Part shown: piece by piece, positions 36,600-47,883 of the stretch
How positions within the stretch are numbered: position 1 is the first letter of the stretch
How the letters are laid out: each line of letters starts with the position of its first letter
DNA from: Phoronis australis
Taxonomy: Eukaryota; Phoronida; Phoronidae
Assembly (NCBI GenBank): GCA_002633005.1
Contig: NMRA01000829.1
Span: 2,083 to 66,082 of the forward strand
DNA length: 64,000 bases
Reading direction: 5' to 3'
Program-made: the position numbers and the translations under genes
Notes under the pieces: model-generated
Seen by the model: the letters and a program-made list of their open reading frames with translations, nothing else
What the model was told of the DNA's origin: nothing
Databases searched by the model: none

Positions 36600-37540
36600 C
36601 ACAAAGCGGTGCTGTATCGAGGTACATGTACATCAAGAAACAAGAAAGCGTCGAGGATGATCGATTACAAAAGAAAATTAATCGATTAGGATCAGAAGTT
36701 GAGTGCTTAAGCTTCGTTTTTCCAAAGCCGATTAACCGAATGTTTTCGGATTTACGGAAATGGACGGACAAATCAATGGAAAATAGTAAATTTACTTTAT
36801 TACAATGTAATCAGATAGCTTGATATCAAAATAAAGAATGTAATTGTTAAAACAGACCAGGCTTTGAGATCCGTTTGTATGACAGCCACAGTCGAAAGCA
36901 ATACAGTGAACAATACTGCTAAAGCTAAAACACAACATGGTAAAGATCAATTTTAATAAAAAAGCTGCATTCCCCTGAAAAACGAAAGACGGGCTCATAA
37001 TATTCCTTACCGCAACAAGATTCTATCTCCGTTACCAACGAAAACATCGAAACCATTAGCGACTCAAGAAGACAAAATCTATTAGGAATTGCCAACCTTA
37101 AAATTGCGAAATCCAAAACGATGCATCTACTCACTGTCTGTTGGTTGAGTTTGTAACGAAAATAGAATCCTATCACCGTAAGGAATATTTAGAGACCAAT
37201 TTGATGAGAGTAAAACGCCTAATTCGATTTATTTCGTTTTTAGCCAGCTAAACTGGGCGAAATCAAAAAATTTTGTCTCTTTTAATCATCCTTTTTAACA
37301 TAATTTCAGTTTTAATGACTTTATTTGCAATAGTTCATATTTTTAAACAGTTAGAAAATTTTGTATTTTTTGAATAACTGTCTTTCTGTGTTCACGCAAA
37401 CATCACCATGCAGTCTGATACAGTTCCTTTGCCGAGGGCTGAAACTCGGAGGTCTATACTGAGACCATTGTCATTTATCATCTTTAAGGATCATTACATA
37501 AATTGTACCAAATTATTTTATTGCATTCTTTAGGCTAATG
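36600..37540. other. No gene seen upstream of the aminopeptidase
   Basis: AT-rich sequence with only short chance frames. Apart from the possible TATA element nearer the gene, no regulatory site stands out. Confidence 0.5.
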
Positions 37541-37551
37541 GTCCAGCAATT

Positions 37552-37737
37552 ATTACAGTTATTTATATCTCTTTGTCTGATTGCCTTGTTACTTCTTATG
37601 AGCTTGAGAAAATCAAGTCCTGGTTTCATGCAAATAGAATGGTTTTAGAAACAACCGAAACAAAATACATGGTTGTCATAGACCTCCAGTTTAAACTTGG
37701 TTATTCTGTGATTAAGGTTGTGTGCTTCACCATCTGA
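37552..37737 (+). pseudogene. LINE reverse-transcriptase fragment
   Basis: This 62-codon open stretch contains ELEKIKSWFHANRMVLETTE and then TKYMVV. It matches the segment that follows the catalytic YxDD in non-LTR reverse transcriptases (l..I..Wf.aNkL.lN..KTk.m.f). Upstream the frame breaks and no YADD is present, so this is a short, dead scrap. The exact clade cannot be told. Confidence 0.6.
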
Positions 37738-38522
37738 TGACGATTGAAGAAATAAAGCGAAACGTCATAGAGATTTTAATTATAACGCTTGTTCTTTGAT
37801 TTCTCCAAACTATATAGATGACTTTCATTTTAAGTTATATAATTTGGAAATTGAAGAGTCATTTTTTTAATATACTTTACTATTCATGATAAGCTCATGT
37901 GGTCGCCATTTCGCTCTGGCACTAAACTCACTTGGCAATTAGTCCAATTATGATGCTGGTGCCCGGTTTGTTGATAACTGATAAAAAATGCAGCAGTTGA
38001 AATAACTGAATGCTTAGGTACTCAGCCCTCATCACTTCTCGAAATCAAACAGGACGCTGAAACATTAAGACATTATCTGAGACGATGTGTACTCGTAATA
38101 CGGCCGACCGTGTAGCAAAGGTACCCCAACCTGCAGACGGACGAGTTCACACTCTGGGTGAGAGGAGATCGTCACTCAGATTTTTGGTGTCACAAATACC
38201 ATCAAATACGTCCTTCCTTTTGAAACTATTAAGATTATGTAATGGCTTGTCATGCCTCTTTTTAATTAGTGAATATCGTTATGGGGATGTGAGCGTCATA
38301 GAGTATTCAAATTACAGAAAAAAGTTGTTACAATCATCACATTTAGTTATTTCAATGCCCATACGGACACCTTATTTAAAGTTATCTCAAACTTTAGTTA
38401 GCGACCTCCATTCGAACTCATATATCAAAAAGCTGGCTACGTCAATTAGTAAAGGCATATATTTTTTGAAAGAAAAAAGGACCAGAGATTATAAAAATAG
38501 GTTTTATATTTATGTGCCTATT

Positions 38523-38524
<2 letters not shown>

Positions 38525-38557
<33 letters not shown>

Positions 38558-38606
38558 GATGTTATTGTTTTTGTTATTGTTATTATTATTGTTGTTGTTG
38601 TTGTTT

Positions 38607-38638
<32 letters not shown>

Positions 38639-38640
38639 AC
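38525..38640 (+). repeat. TTA / TTG trinucleotide microsatellite
   Basis: A run of TTA units passes into TTG units with interruptions. It produces a poly-Leu tail on a 196-codon frame starting at 38085, which I do not accept as a gene. Confidence 0.9.
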
Positions 38641-39119
38641 CTTACCTGATTTTTAAGTCAAAATTTCATTTATAAGAAAGGTACATTCATAGTAAAGTAA
38701 CCCCTCGGTCGATTTTAAAGGGTATTTTCAAACGAAAACTTAATAATTTGCCGCAAAAACGCTGTCAGGAATTTTCGATTGCTCATTTAGCTTGGTTTTC
38801 TGCCAAATTAAGCCAGGTTTCAGTGCCTCGAGTGAAAGTAGGTCAGAGGAGGAGTTTTATTAAAATATGTCAACAGTTCATTTATGTATAGTGAAACGTT
38901 AGATTACAGATGGAATGGATGACTTTAGGTGAGGATTTTTCACAAATTGGTGTGTTCTTGAAAAGAAAGTGCCAGACGCGGCGACTCGTTGCCTTCGTTT
39001 TCTGCGACATGTTCCCATGCTATGCACACCTCTTCGACTCTATCTTATGGCGACTCATTGAATGAAGGCACTGTGAATTGTAGAAAATGCACACGCCTAG
39101 CGGGAGATTCGATTTGATT

Positions 39120-39740
39120 GACAGTTCTTAATGTATCGTTATGAAATTAGACAGATGTATTCCTGCTGGGATGACCACGACTGATGTTGTTGTTGATTTT
39201 CGGACGGGTCCGGTTGCTGTGGCGTCCCCTAGTGTCATTCTGTGCGTCCGCGACTGTATCTCTCAATAGGGAGTGTTTTTTCAGGGATTTGATAGCGTAT
39301 GGCTAAGACTTTCTGACGGTTCTGATTACCGCTGAGTCCCCTGGAGGCAATTTTACTTTTTAAAGTTTATCTCTCTATCTTCAGAGTTCCGCGACAAATG
39401 TTCTTCCTAGGCGTGGACGATTCGACCAATTCTGTCCCTTTTTTCATTTAGGAGTCTGTTTTAGCGTCCGCCTCTCTATCTTCCAAACCACTCAAAGGAT
39501 AGTTATACAAAAATTGGCAGATATGTTCCTGCTAAGATGACCGCTACAGTTTTCAACGGATCCGAGAATTATGGCGCCTCTTATTGGCAATTTTTTGGCT
39601 GCATCTCCTAAACCACTTGCACGATCTTTATGAAATTTGACAAGTGTATTCATATGCCGAAGTGAAAAATGGAGCCTTATTCTTTCCGGTCGATCCAAAT
39701 ACTTTTGTGTCGACTGTATTTTTATCTTCGGAGTTCCTTG
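39120..39740 (+). repeat. Degenerate tandem array, units of about 100-130 bp
   Basis: Recurring landmarks of the form cTgtaTCTCtc.a and TgTaTTCcTgctaggaTGAcc occur near 39160, 39281, 39400, 39522 and 39648. Units such as CAGATGTATTCCTGCTGGGA and CAGATATGTTCCTGCTAAGA align well; others are heavily diverged. It is an old minisatellite-like array without a stable reading frame. Confidence 0.45.
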
Positions 39741-39799
39741 ATGGATTTTCATAACGTTAAGCAAATAAATTACCATTAGGGAGATAGTCAAGTTGCCCA

Positions 39800-41846
39800 A
39801 AAGTTGACCCTGTAATGTTCTTTACTGTTTTGTTCATTTTTGGAAATGTACTATATCTATTATATTAAGAGAACAAATTGGTTGCACTTGCCCAACATCC
39901 AAAATCTTTCGTAATTCAAGATGGCGGCATTATGTAAAGGACAAGGGATTTCTGAATTCTGGAATTAGTATCTTCCAAAAACCTAAGTAACCGAAATCAA
40001 ATATTGCGTGTCCTTTGTAAATAGGGAAATGTTTCTACGAGTAGTCCATACAGGTTGCATACCATGGATCTGTAGTTTTTGCATGTTACATAGAGGCGTG
40101 TGATCACATTCTTGTTCTGTTTTATTATTGTTGATGGTATGTCAAATACTGGACCATGATCTTAACAAAATCAATAAATAATTAACTAAACATATGTGTT
40201 CCCATGCATTCATGTCTTGCTATGCTGCTGAGTTAGTGCATTTAAGTTCAAGTTATATTCAATTCCATTAATACCCATTTTCATGTTTGAAGATTAAGAG
40301 GATTGCACGTGTTCGAGTTTGGATTGATGCTTCTTCAATGTTATTGTATAAGTATTGACGGCAAGTGCATACCTAGTCGTCATTTAGCATTTGCTTGTCT
40401 TACACCATCTCCACCGTCTACTCGTTTGTTTGTGCACCTGATGATGCAAATGAACACAGGTGACTCTCTCTTGAAACAATCTGTGCAGAGCAGGTCAGCA
40501 CTGCTTCAAGTACAGAGTCTACCGCTGCATGATTGTCTTCCTGCGCTCTACCTGCAGCTAACTATGTCAAGTACAGAACTTTTGAATTAAAGATGTTTTA
40601 AGAATTTCTTAGATGTAATTGACAATGTAAATGTTAGATCTGATATGGTAAGATTAAGATGTTTAGCACATGCATTAATGATTGAAAAGGGTAGACACTT
40701 GAAACTTAGCAGACCAGAACGATTTTACCCTCTTGGTTTCAGGCTATGTGTCGAGTCATAATATCACTTTGCTACCGAATGTCCATTCTACGTTGACCTT
40801 AGGAAACGGTATTTGCCTGCATGGAGCTACAACAATTCCAGTGTTTCAACTCGGTGTATTTTTAAGGGTTTTACATCGAAGTTTGATGATTTATTGGTGT
40901 TAAACGATGACTTCCAGCGATAAGCTGACACCAGTAACCCGTGTTGTGAACTGTTGAACAGACTGGGTGTGAAACCAATGACGTCATTGGATAATTTCAA
41001 CACCTCCGTCTGCCGTCAGGTGTCAGGTAACGCAACCTTACGTGTCGTTATGGAATAGAACTACTCGATCTAAATTGACGCAAATTATGTTGTTTTTTGG
41101 TGGCATGCTCCTTTAAGTTGGCATTACGTTTAGTTTTTACGGAGAATGTCAATATCAGCTGAGTTTCGTAGCACCATATGAAGGTATGTCCAATTGGTCT
41201 AGGCATCTTTCGCCTTCGGTAAAAGTCGAGAAGAGCGTCGTTCATTGTTTGGTAACTCTTCAATTGATATACGGTAAGAATAATGCATATACAGTTTCCC
41301 AAAGCTCAGCTCGGTCGCACCTGACTTTCAATATCTAGTCGAGCCCTGGAATGTTCGTTTCTAAGATCATGAGAACCGTCAGCTTTCCCTCTCCTTATAG
41401 GGCATTTTGTCGCAACTTGACATTGCATGAACTTCGATAAAATGGCTTTACTCTCTGGAGCCTAATCTTTGAACTGTTCCGTTTAGGTCCGAGATACTAC
41501 AGTTCCACTTCTACACTTGAATCTTGGCGTCAACTGGCACCTGTGGTGTTCAATAAACCAAGAGCACTATAACGTCAGTATTGTCACTGAGGATTCTGGT
41601 GGTAGTGTCACCTTCCGGCTCCATCGCTTTCAGCATGCAACTGTAAAGTGTGACGTCTGCTGCAAGTCTACTCAAGAGTCTGCTTTTTAATATGTCACCT
41701 TCTAATACATCCTTATCGTCCCAACGATCTGGCTACCGTTGGCTCTCTAAGATGCTTCGTGAAGTTGTCGTTCTAGTTTCCATTTGTGTAGAAGTAAAGG
41801 TCATTGCCATTTTTAATGACAAGGACAAAAACATCAAGGCAATGGA
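39800..41846. other. No gene seen
   Basis: Only short, unrecognised open frames (for example 40303-40590 and 41048-41302). I see no splice-supported exon and no repeat structure. Confidence 0.45.
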
Positions 41847-42177
41847 CAGTGACGGATCTACGTTTTCAGTAAGGGGGAGGTAGGATTCCCGCAAAGGTCG
41901 AATCCTAGGCTCGTGGCGGCGAGCGGGGGGAGGTCGGGAGGGGGGTTCCCCTCTCCCGTGTAAGAAATTGTTTTGTTTTTGTAGCCAAATAGTGAAATTT
42001 CCATGCATCCTGGTAAGTTTCTGGCACTTAACATGTCTCTGGAGTTTTTCTTAAGATAATTAAAAACCCTTCTTGATTTCGTCACATGAACTTGGCTCAT
42101 AAGTTTAGTGAAACCATATTGTGCACATCTGGGTATGAGTCACGCCACCAGCAAAAGTTTTGTTGGAACATCTGCTT

Positions 42178-42234
42178 ACACACACCTTTTTTAGCATACG
42201 AAAAGTCGTATACGAAAAAGTGTGGTGTTTATAC
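42178..42234. repeat. Mini palindromic element, copy 3
   Basis: Reads ACACACC...CATACGAAAAGTCGTATACG...GGTGTTTATACA, an imperfect inverted repeat. It shares TATAAACAC and CGTATACG with the element at 27843-27899. Confidence 0.4.
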
Positions 42235-42925
42235 AGGGGTTTAGACAACTTCCAAATATTCAAGAGCATAAGGAGCACCGACGGGGCGTAAAAACTTGAA
42301 TATCAGATGATCGCGTAACAGCAGCCTCAAGTTGTTTAAGAACGAAGACCTGTACTGTTAGTCCGGAAATAAACATGTGTTCTGTCTCGTTACGAGAATA
42401 TCTGGCGAACTATGGTGCTCTCAGCTCAGTCTATTATTAAAAGCGACAATAAAGAATTAAGTATCACTTTATTAAGCTGAATCACATTGACAACAATTGA
42501 AAAACGTCAAATTAACAGGAGTCAAATCATCTGAAAACAGTTTCAGGAAAAAATAACATTCTGTGCGCAGTGGTGAAAAGATATACTGGACTAGTTTGCA
42601 GAGGGACCAGATGTACACTGAGAGTACACAAAAAGGCTTACCTGGTCCGTCACGAGACCAAGAGTACATCTGTGGTTATTGTCCCTATAAAAATAGTCGA
42701 TCTGTCGCGGAACCAAACAGTACTGGCTGAGATATATAGTTTTACAAAGCACACTTTGGTAAAAAAATCACAAGACTAGTTCACCGAGGAACCAAAAGTA
42801 CACAGAAACTCTGGCCTGGTCCGTCGCTAGACCTAAAGTGTGCTATGCAAAAAATTTTGAATTGAAAACTTCTCTCTAGACACTTTTTAATCCCCAGTGG
42901 TTACGCATACGTTAGTTCTATCCTT

Positions 42926-43093
42926 CTATTGTCTAGACTGCCGAGGAATCTGTATATCAGATCCAGTGGTTTGCTCGTCTTGGAACCATTCTACCCAGAT
43001 ATCTTCGATGTTTGTTCCCAACGCTTGCACTTCGTAAACTGCTGTGTCAATGAGCTTGTAAGCCTCTACAATGTCAGCATCTCGTTTCGCAGC
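42926..43093 (-). pseudogene. hAT transposase C-terminal-type fragment
   Basis: This 55-codon frame reads RDADIVEAYKLIDTAVYEVQ and ends with IPRQSRQ and a stop. The pattern (core D/E-IV-A..L...., then a PR..RRQ motif) matches the segment just before the final domain in TTF-type/ZMYM-like hAT transposases. An in-frame stop precedes it and no downstream dimerisation domain is evident, so it is dead. Confidence 0.5.
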
Positions 43094-44526
43094 TTAGTTG
43101 GTACTAAGACCCCTGAGGTTGCCAAGTCCATTCAGAAGACTTACAAGCGCAACTAAATTTGATCCGTTCATCATGGACTACTTCAAACCTTGACGATGTA
43201 TCCCAGGACCTATTTGCATCTCTTGCAATTTTCGAAATAAACGTCCCAATGTCTGAACGCTTGAAACAAGTACTAACATCAAATAAATGCCCATGGGCAT
43301 GAGCGTTTCATCGGGTGGACCTTTCTGCGGAAATTCCCAGTATAGAAGACGGCAGTGTGCTTATTGCAGGTAGAAAGACGGTCGGAACTAGGGCTCCTTA
43401 GGAGGCCTATTGAACATCGCACGAGTTTCGCAAGACTTTGTTGTGAAAGAACAGCCTCCCAGCAATTTCTGGTACTGTATACTGTTTGCGAATGCGGTCA
43501 CTTTGTCAATGTGAGTCACCCCTTGGTCATTCCTTGTATAGACATAACTTGTTAGAGTGTATCTTCAAACGGACTCGCTACCAGACCACGGCGCCAATGT
43601 ACACTGTATGATATTGTGCAAGACAACTTTACTATGCATCAGTTACAAATGTGTGGAGTGTAACAGAATGACACGGCATGATAGATGAGGTAAAAACGTT
43701 GCACGTCAATTCACCTGAATACCAGGGTTGCAGCACCACAGTATTTCCCCTAATCAAATCCAAACATATCTTAGAGTAAAGAAGATAGTTACCGAAAGAA
43801 ATCATCTATAGAACTGCTGTTTCAGCGGTGGATCCATCTAAAATGCTTGGCTACTTCAGAAGTGTCGACGGAAGCGCGCGCACAATTGATCTCCGCGCGT
43901 TTTGCCGATGAGCCACGAAGACTCGGCAATTCACAATGCAAAAAAATATATTTTCGGAGTGAACCCCCCTCAATTTTTTCCAAGTTGGTTTACTTGGGGT
44001 TTACACACCCTAGCGGTGCCTTTTTTGTTTTGTTGGAGACGTTTTTTTATTTTTGGGTCCTGGCCCAAGGGGGGGTTCAAACCCCCTGAACCTCCCCCCA
44101 GTAGATCCGCCACTGATGGACAAATTAGCGCTGCCTTACGATAACTTCCCTGAACTAGTTTTCCCGGCCCGCATTGTAGTTGCTTAACTTCTGTTTTTTC
44201 AATGTGGAATGGCGGAGGACCCTGAGATACCGGTTCTAACGGGTTTTGATGGATTTTAGGCGGTGGTGACGGTTTGAAAAACGTCGGAAGTCAAGCAACG
44301 ACTCGGGTAGTGCTTCGGCGCGGTGACCACGTTGAGATAATGACTTAAGTTGGAATAGAGGCCGCGGTAAAAGTCAACACTAGAGGACTTTTCTAGCCAA
44401 ATCAATCACTCGTCTGAGCGCTAGCTCGCTCGTTTCTTACTATCGACAATCGCACGAGAGCCTGTGCTTTAAAGCGTTCTTACAATGGAATTTTGCTTGT
44501 TGCACTTTTTGAGGTTTTATACAGTT

Positions 44527-44544
44527 GGGGGGGGGGGGGGGGGN
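44527..44544. repeat. Poly-G run ending in an ambiguous base
   Basis: Seventeen G followed by N. This is probably where sequencing or assembly failed, not a biological boundary. Confidence 0.7.
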
Positions 44545-45164
44545 CATAGATGAAACAGATTACAAGATTACAAGTTAGACCTCGCCATAACGGTGAGCTT
44601 TGCGTGTTTGAGGCCGTGCGAACTCGGCCCTTCCGCACCAGTCCTGCGTCTTCGGCGAGTGAAGCCGAGTTGGAGTCTACTCAGTTTGCGGAGTGTCTTG
44701 ATTTAAGAGTTGATATTCCTGAGAGGTAATTCATAATATTTTATTGAATCACAATTACATTTTCTAACCACTTTAGTGTCGAGTAGTATGCTCATGTCTC
44801 GAATTGTAAACCTATAACGGAAGGTTTTACCCTCACCGTCAAAATCCAGTGTGCAGTTACGATCATTCTAATTGTTGTGACGCTAGCTGGATTTTATTCT
44901 GGTAAATACTACTCATTTCTGTCCTGTGCGTTTTAAAATTATGAAATCTTTGTACCGTTCGTTAGATTAATTTGATCCAGTGCCCAATTTCAACTTGTGT
45001 GCAGGTTGCGGTCGTGCCGTTTTGTTTAATTTATTGGCAGTCAAACTTGGTCGAGCCCAACAGTAACGTCACGGTGTCATTTGTTGATGGATGTAGAGAA
45101 ATGGAAGGTCGAGTGTGGAGATCTATGTCTGCTCGCTATCCCGGGAAGCGCGAACGCAGAATGT

Positions 45165-45290
45165 CCTATTGGTGGAAAATAATTTGTGACGTCAGCAGAA
45201 GGTCGAGGACACAATGTGCCACGCAGTATAAAGGATGACGTTGTCGACTACTATACACTGCACTGACTACATGCCGGTGTATACTGCGAG
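45165..45290 (+). repeat. CRE-containing dispersed repeat, copy 1
   Basis: It contains TTTGTGACGTCAGCAGAAGG, then GTATAAAGGATGACGT and later GTGTATACTGCG. The same order of blocks recurs at 48374-48655 and 50127-50385. Confidence 0.5.
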
Positions 45291-45573
45291 CACAGGTGAG
45301 AATAGCGAGTTTATGAATCTAAAGAATACACGACGCCGAAGTCTTGGCGTTTCTTTGCGCGTGCAAGAGTGCTGGACTGCCAACTTCGCAACAATTGAAA
45401 AACGATGATGTTTCAGAGTTAAAACACAATTTATTGACAAAAATGAATAGCTAATTACGCGAATGAAAAGACAACATTAAAACCAAGCTGATCGTGTGCG
45501 CAAAGACGCAAGTTCATACACGTGTCTTGCATCTCGAAATTGCGTAAATCGCAAATGTGCAACTCACTTTTCG

Positions 45574-45803
45574 TCACCCTCTTTCGACGTATTTTCCAAC
45601 ACTACCACTCGACGAAATGAATGTTAGGAAAATGCCATTTTCTGTCTCAGATACTCGGATACTCAAGCTGTTCCTTTCCGAGTGAATTTGTATGTCCGCG
45701 ATCATTTCCTTCGTTGGGTAATATTGTAGCACGACGGTTCCTTCAACCACAGTCTTTCGAATACAGTGATATCGGATATCAATGTGCGTTGTCCTGGTAA
45801 GCA
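45574..45803 (-). pseudogene. Copia RNase H C-terminal remnant
   Basis: The frame reads RTTHIDIRYHCIRKTVVEG and then YYPTKEMIADI. This matches the Copia RNase H end (RtKHIdirYHfiRe.v..g.i.l.y.pt..q.ADi.TK.l). The tail after IADI is altered. Confidence 0.85.
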
Positions 45804-45849
45804 TCACAGGATTATGTGACATCTTAAAAGATGTCACATAATCCTGTGA
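45804..45849. repeat. 46-bp perfect palindrome at the Copia deletion junction
   Basis: TCACAGGATTATGTGACATC plus TT (45804-45825), a 2-base spacer, and the exact reverse complement (45828-45849). Integrase C-terminal sequence ends on one side and RNase H sequence starts on the other, where the reverse transcriptase should be. Confidence 0.95.
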
Positions 45850-46149
45850 CAACTACGAGTTTCTGACAACGTTCGTCAAAGAGACGATAAACTTTGGTCC
45901 CAAACGTGCTGCCATGTCCCACGAAAAGGAGGTATTGCGCCATTTGTTGTGAGGCACTAACGCACGTACAATGCAGTCGAACACATTGAGATCGGGGACT
46001 TTTGGCTTTTGTCCATACCATCGTTCTTACGACGTGACGCCCGTGGTGGTAGTCATTACTCGGTTAGGCGCATAGCAGCTGTTGACACGGCCTCACCCCA
46101 GTATATAATACTATACTAAGGTGACCATTAAAGATCATGGACCTTGCAG

Positions 46150-46600
46150 GTTCCAGAAGCGTTCTATTCATCCTCTCAGCAACTCTGTTTTGTTGAGGTG
46201 AGTATGGAGAACAGATCTCATATCTGATTCCCTCGAACTTTCGAGATGTATACTCGCCACAACCGTCAGCTCGCAGTGTCTTAATCTTAAGACCCGCTTC
46301 TGTATAGTCACAATTGCCTCAAACTCTCGAATTTGCTCATTCACTTGGTCCTTGGTGCGAACGTAGATCTTGATTTGATCGCCAGTTAAAGTGAAAAAGT
46401 AGCATAGCTCCTCCAAAACTCACAGTTTGTATCATTCTACAAACGTTACTGTGCACCAGTCTCTCCGTAATTTGAATTCCTTCCACAGGAAATGGGTCAG
46501 GTTTTTTTTCCTTCGGCATACACTTGACAAAGTCCAAACTTATCGTCTTTACCTATTGCAACACTGTTCACCAATCCCTTGTCCACCATTTGTCTGATAC
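46150..46600 (-). pseudogene. Copia integrase core remnant
   Basis: PFPVEGIQITERLVHSNVC precedes the core. The first catalytic Asp region reads FTLTGDQIK where FIDDYSR-type sequence is expected, so the first catalytic Asp may be lost. The second region LRADGCGEYTS and the third YSPQQNRVAERMNRT are recognisable but in different frames. Confidence 0.8.
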
Positions 46601-46608
46601 TCGCTTCA

Positions 46609-47040
46609 TTAACATGACCTTAGCGTTGATGCCTGATGCCAAAATTTCAGTCGGTTGTCATTCTCCGCTGATCGAGCGGCGTTCTCTTTTGACTTGAAGT
46701 TAATTTGGTAGGTTTTGTTCAATTGTGGTTCATATGCCACCGTCTGCCCATTTGGAGTCTTGAACCAACACTTGTTCTGTCCAACGTCAGGTTTTGGTCG
46801 GTGGCCACTCCCACTGCAAGATTGCTTCGGTATGTAAAGTACGTCCTTCAACATTCCTGCTTTTCCACGATCCAATTGCAGTATGCCATTGCCTGTGCCG
46901 AATGCCTCAATTGTCTTTTCATCTCCCAACGTGACAGGCTCCATGTCTGTCAACTGCTGATACTTTGTCAGACTGTCCATCCGGTCAGTACATGACGAAA
47001 CGCCCCGGAGTCCGTCAGCCATCGCTCGTTTCCGAAGTTG
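46609..47040 (-). pseudogene. Copia protease and GAG-pre-integrase remnant
   Basis: RWLTDSGAFRHV (catalytic DSGA at 47001-47012) is followed by a frame change. The next frame has VTLGDEKTIEAFGTGNGILQ and LKDVLYIP, the typical protease C-terminal part. A short KFWHQ, then after another shift GHVNEASIRQMVDKGLV, marks the pre-integrase domain. Confidence 0.8.
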
Positions 47041-47214
47041 ATGCCTATCTTGGCCTTGAAGACGGTGTCTACATAGGTATCGTCACCATATGACTCGTTT
47101 CTTTTTGCCCCATGCGCCCAGCCTCCTTCGCGACCTCTGCCTCGACTGTGATGTCCACCATTTCGTTCCTTTTCTCTGTTTGAGCTCCGTTATTGTTATT
47201 TGTTATTTGTTTTC

Positions 47215-47290
47215 AGCAATTCCGGACATTCACGTTTGAAATATCCTGGCTGATGACACTTAGAACAGGTCGGTTCTACTCGCCCCCTGG
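47215..47290 (-). pseudogene. Copia gag zinc knuckle, His replaced by Tyr
   Basis: The minus-strand frame reads CSKCHQPGYFKREC. Spacing is that of the CX2CX4HX4C knuckle, but the His position is Tyr, which would abolish normal zinc binding. Confidence 0.75.
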
Positions 47291-47688
47291 ACAATCTTTT
47301 CCTTGCTGTTCCCGCCTTCTGTAGACACCTTCTGGATTGACTGAAGCGCCTTTTGCTGGTCTTCCAGCATTAGAGTTTGTTGGACATCGGTCCACGTAAT
47401 CATTGGACCTGGTGCTAACAACACTGATCGAAGTGCGTTGTAGCTTGGTGGAGGACTTGCCAGCAGATTACCAAGTTGATCTTTCAGCGATCTCGTCGTT
47501 CAGCATCACCAGGCGGTCACAAATCTCCTTCATAGCACGCATGCGTTCCTTGACGCTACCGCTCTCTGTTATTCGCATCTCATTACACAAAAGCAACGTA
47601 TTTTGCACAGACTTGACGTCGAAGTCCCCGACCAGTCTGTCCCACAAGGCTTTTGGTCCGTTGCAGCTGAACCAATGACAACACCTGC

Positions 47689-47883
47689 TTACTTAAATCT
47701 CATCATCGCCTGGGCACGAACAGACGTGTGATCAATTTTCTCTTTTTCATCTTTTGACTTTCCATTTACGAGAGTCGCCGACCCGTCCACATGGCTCCAC
47801 AGCTTCTTTCCCTTCAACTGCAACGTCATGCTGTATTTCCACTGTCGACTGTTATCAGATCCACACACCTTTTCAATTTTCAT
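47689..47883 (-). pseudogene. Copia gag N-terminal fragment
   Basis: The frame has W-K-Y-S-M spaced before LKGKKLWSHVDG, matching the Copia-type gag pattern (W...m...l..k.lW..v.G). It breaks after about 64 codons. Confidence 0.7.

Larger units (their letters stand above)
41847..44115 (-). mobile_element. hAT-like DNA transposon, degraded, with 5-bp target duplication
   Basis: The ends CAGTGACGGATCTAC (left) and CAGTGGCGGATCTAC (right, reverse-complemented) match at 14 of 15 positions. Both are followed by a G-rich GGGGGAGG block. ATGGA directly abuts both ends (41842-41846 and 44116-44120), a 5-bp target duplication as in some hAT subgroups. A transposase remnant of TTF/ZMYM hAT style lies inside on the minus strand (42926-43093). 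Direct repeats at 42589-42670 and 42773-42841 share GACTAGTT, GGTCCGTC and AGTACAC. A CAGCGGTGGATCC end-like sequence at 43823 may mark a nested copy. Confidence 0.65.
45574..47883 (-). mobile_element. Copia-type retrotransposon, frameshifted, reverse transcriptase deleted
   Basis: On the minus strand the order gag, protease, integrase, RNase H is that of the Copia (Pseudoviridae) group. Gag begins near 47883 with a W-rich segment. A zinc knuckle lies near 47220-47285, the protease DSGA at 47001-47012, and a GAG-pre-integrase WHQ...GHVNE near 46600-46640. Integrase motifs run from 46540 to 46160, the integrase C-terminal FVGHG..FGTKVYRLFD falls at about 45880-45930, and RNase H C-terminal IADI-type sequence at 45700-45800. 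Many frameshifts and stops interrupt it. The whole reverse-transcriptase domain is absent. I could not identify a convincing LTR pair. Confidence 0.85.

Noticed and set aside
38085-38675. 196-codon open frame with a poly-Leu tail
   Set aside because: The length comes from a TTA/TTG microsatellite, and the non-repeat part matches nothing I recognise.
43823-44115. A separate 293-bp transposon starting CAGCGGTGGATCC
   Set aside because: The right end pairs better with the end at 41847, including matching 5-bp flanks; 43823 may be a nested relic only.
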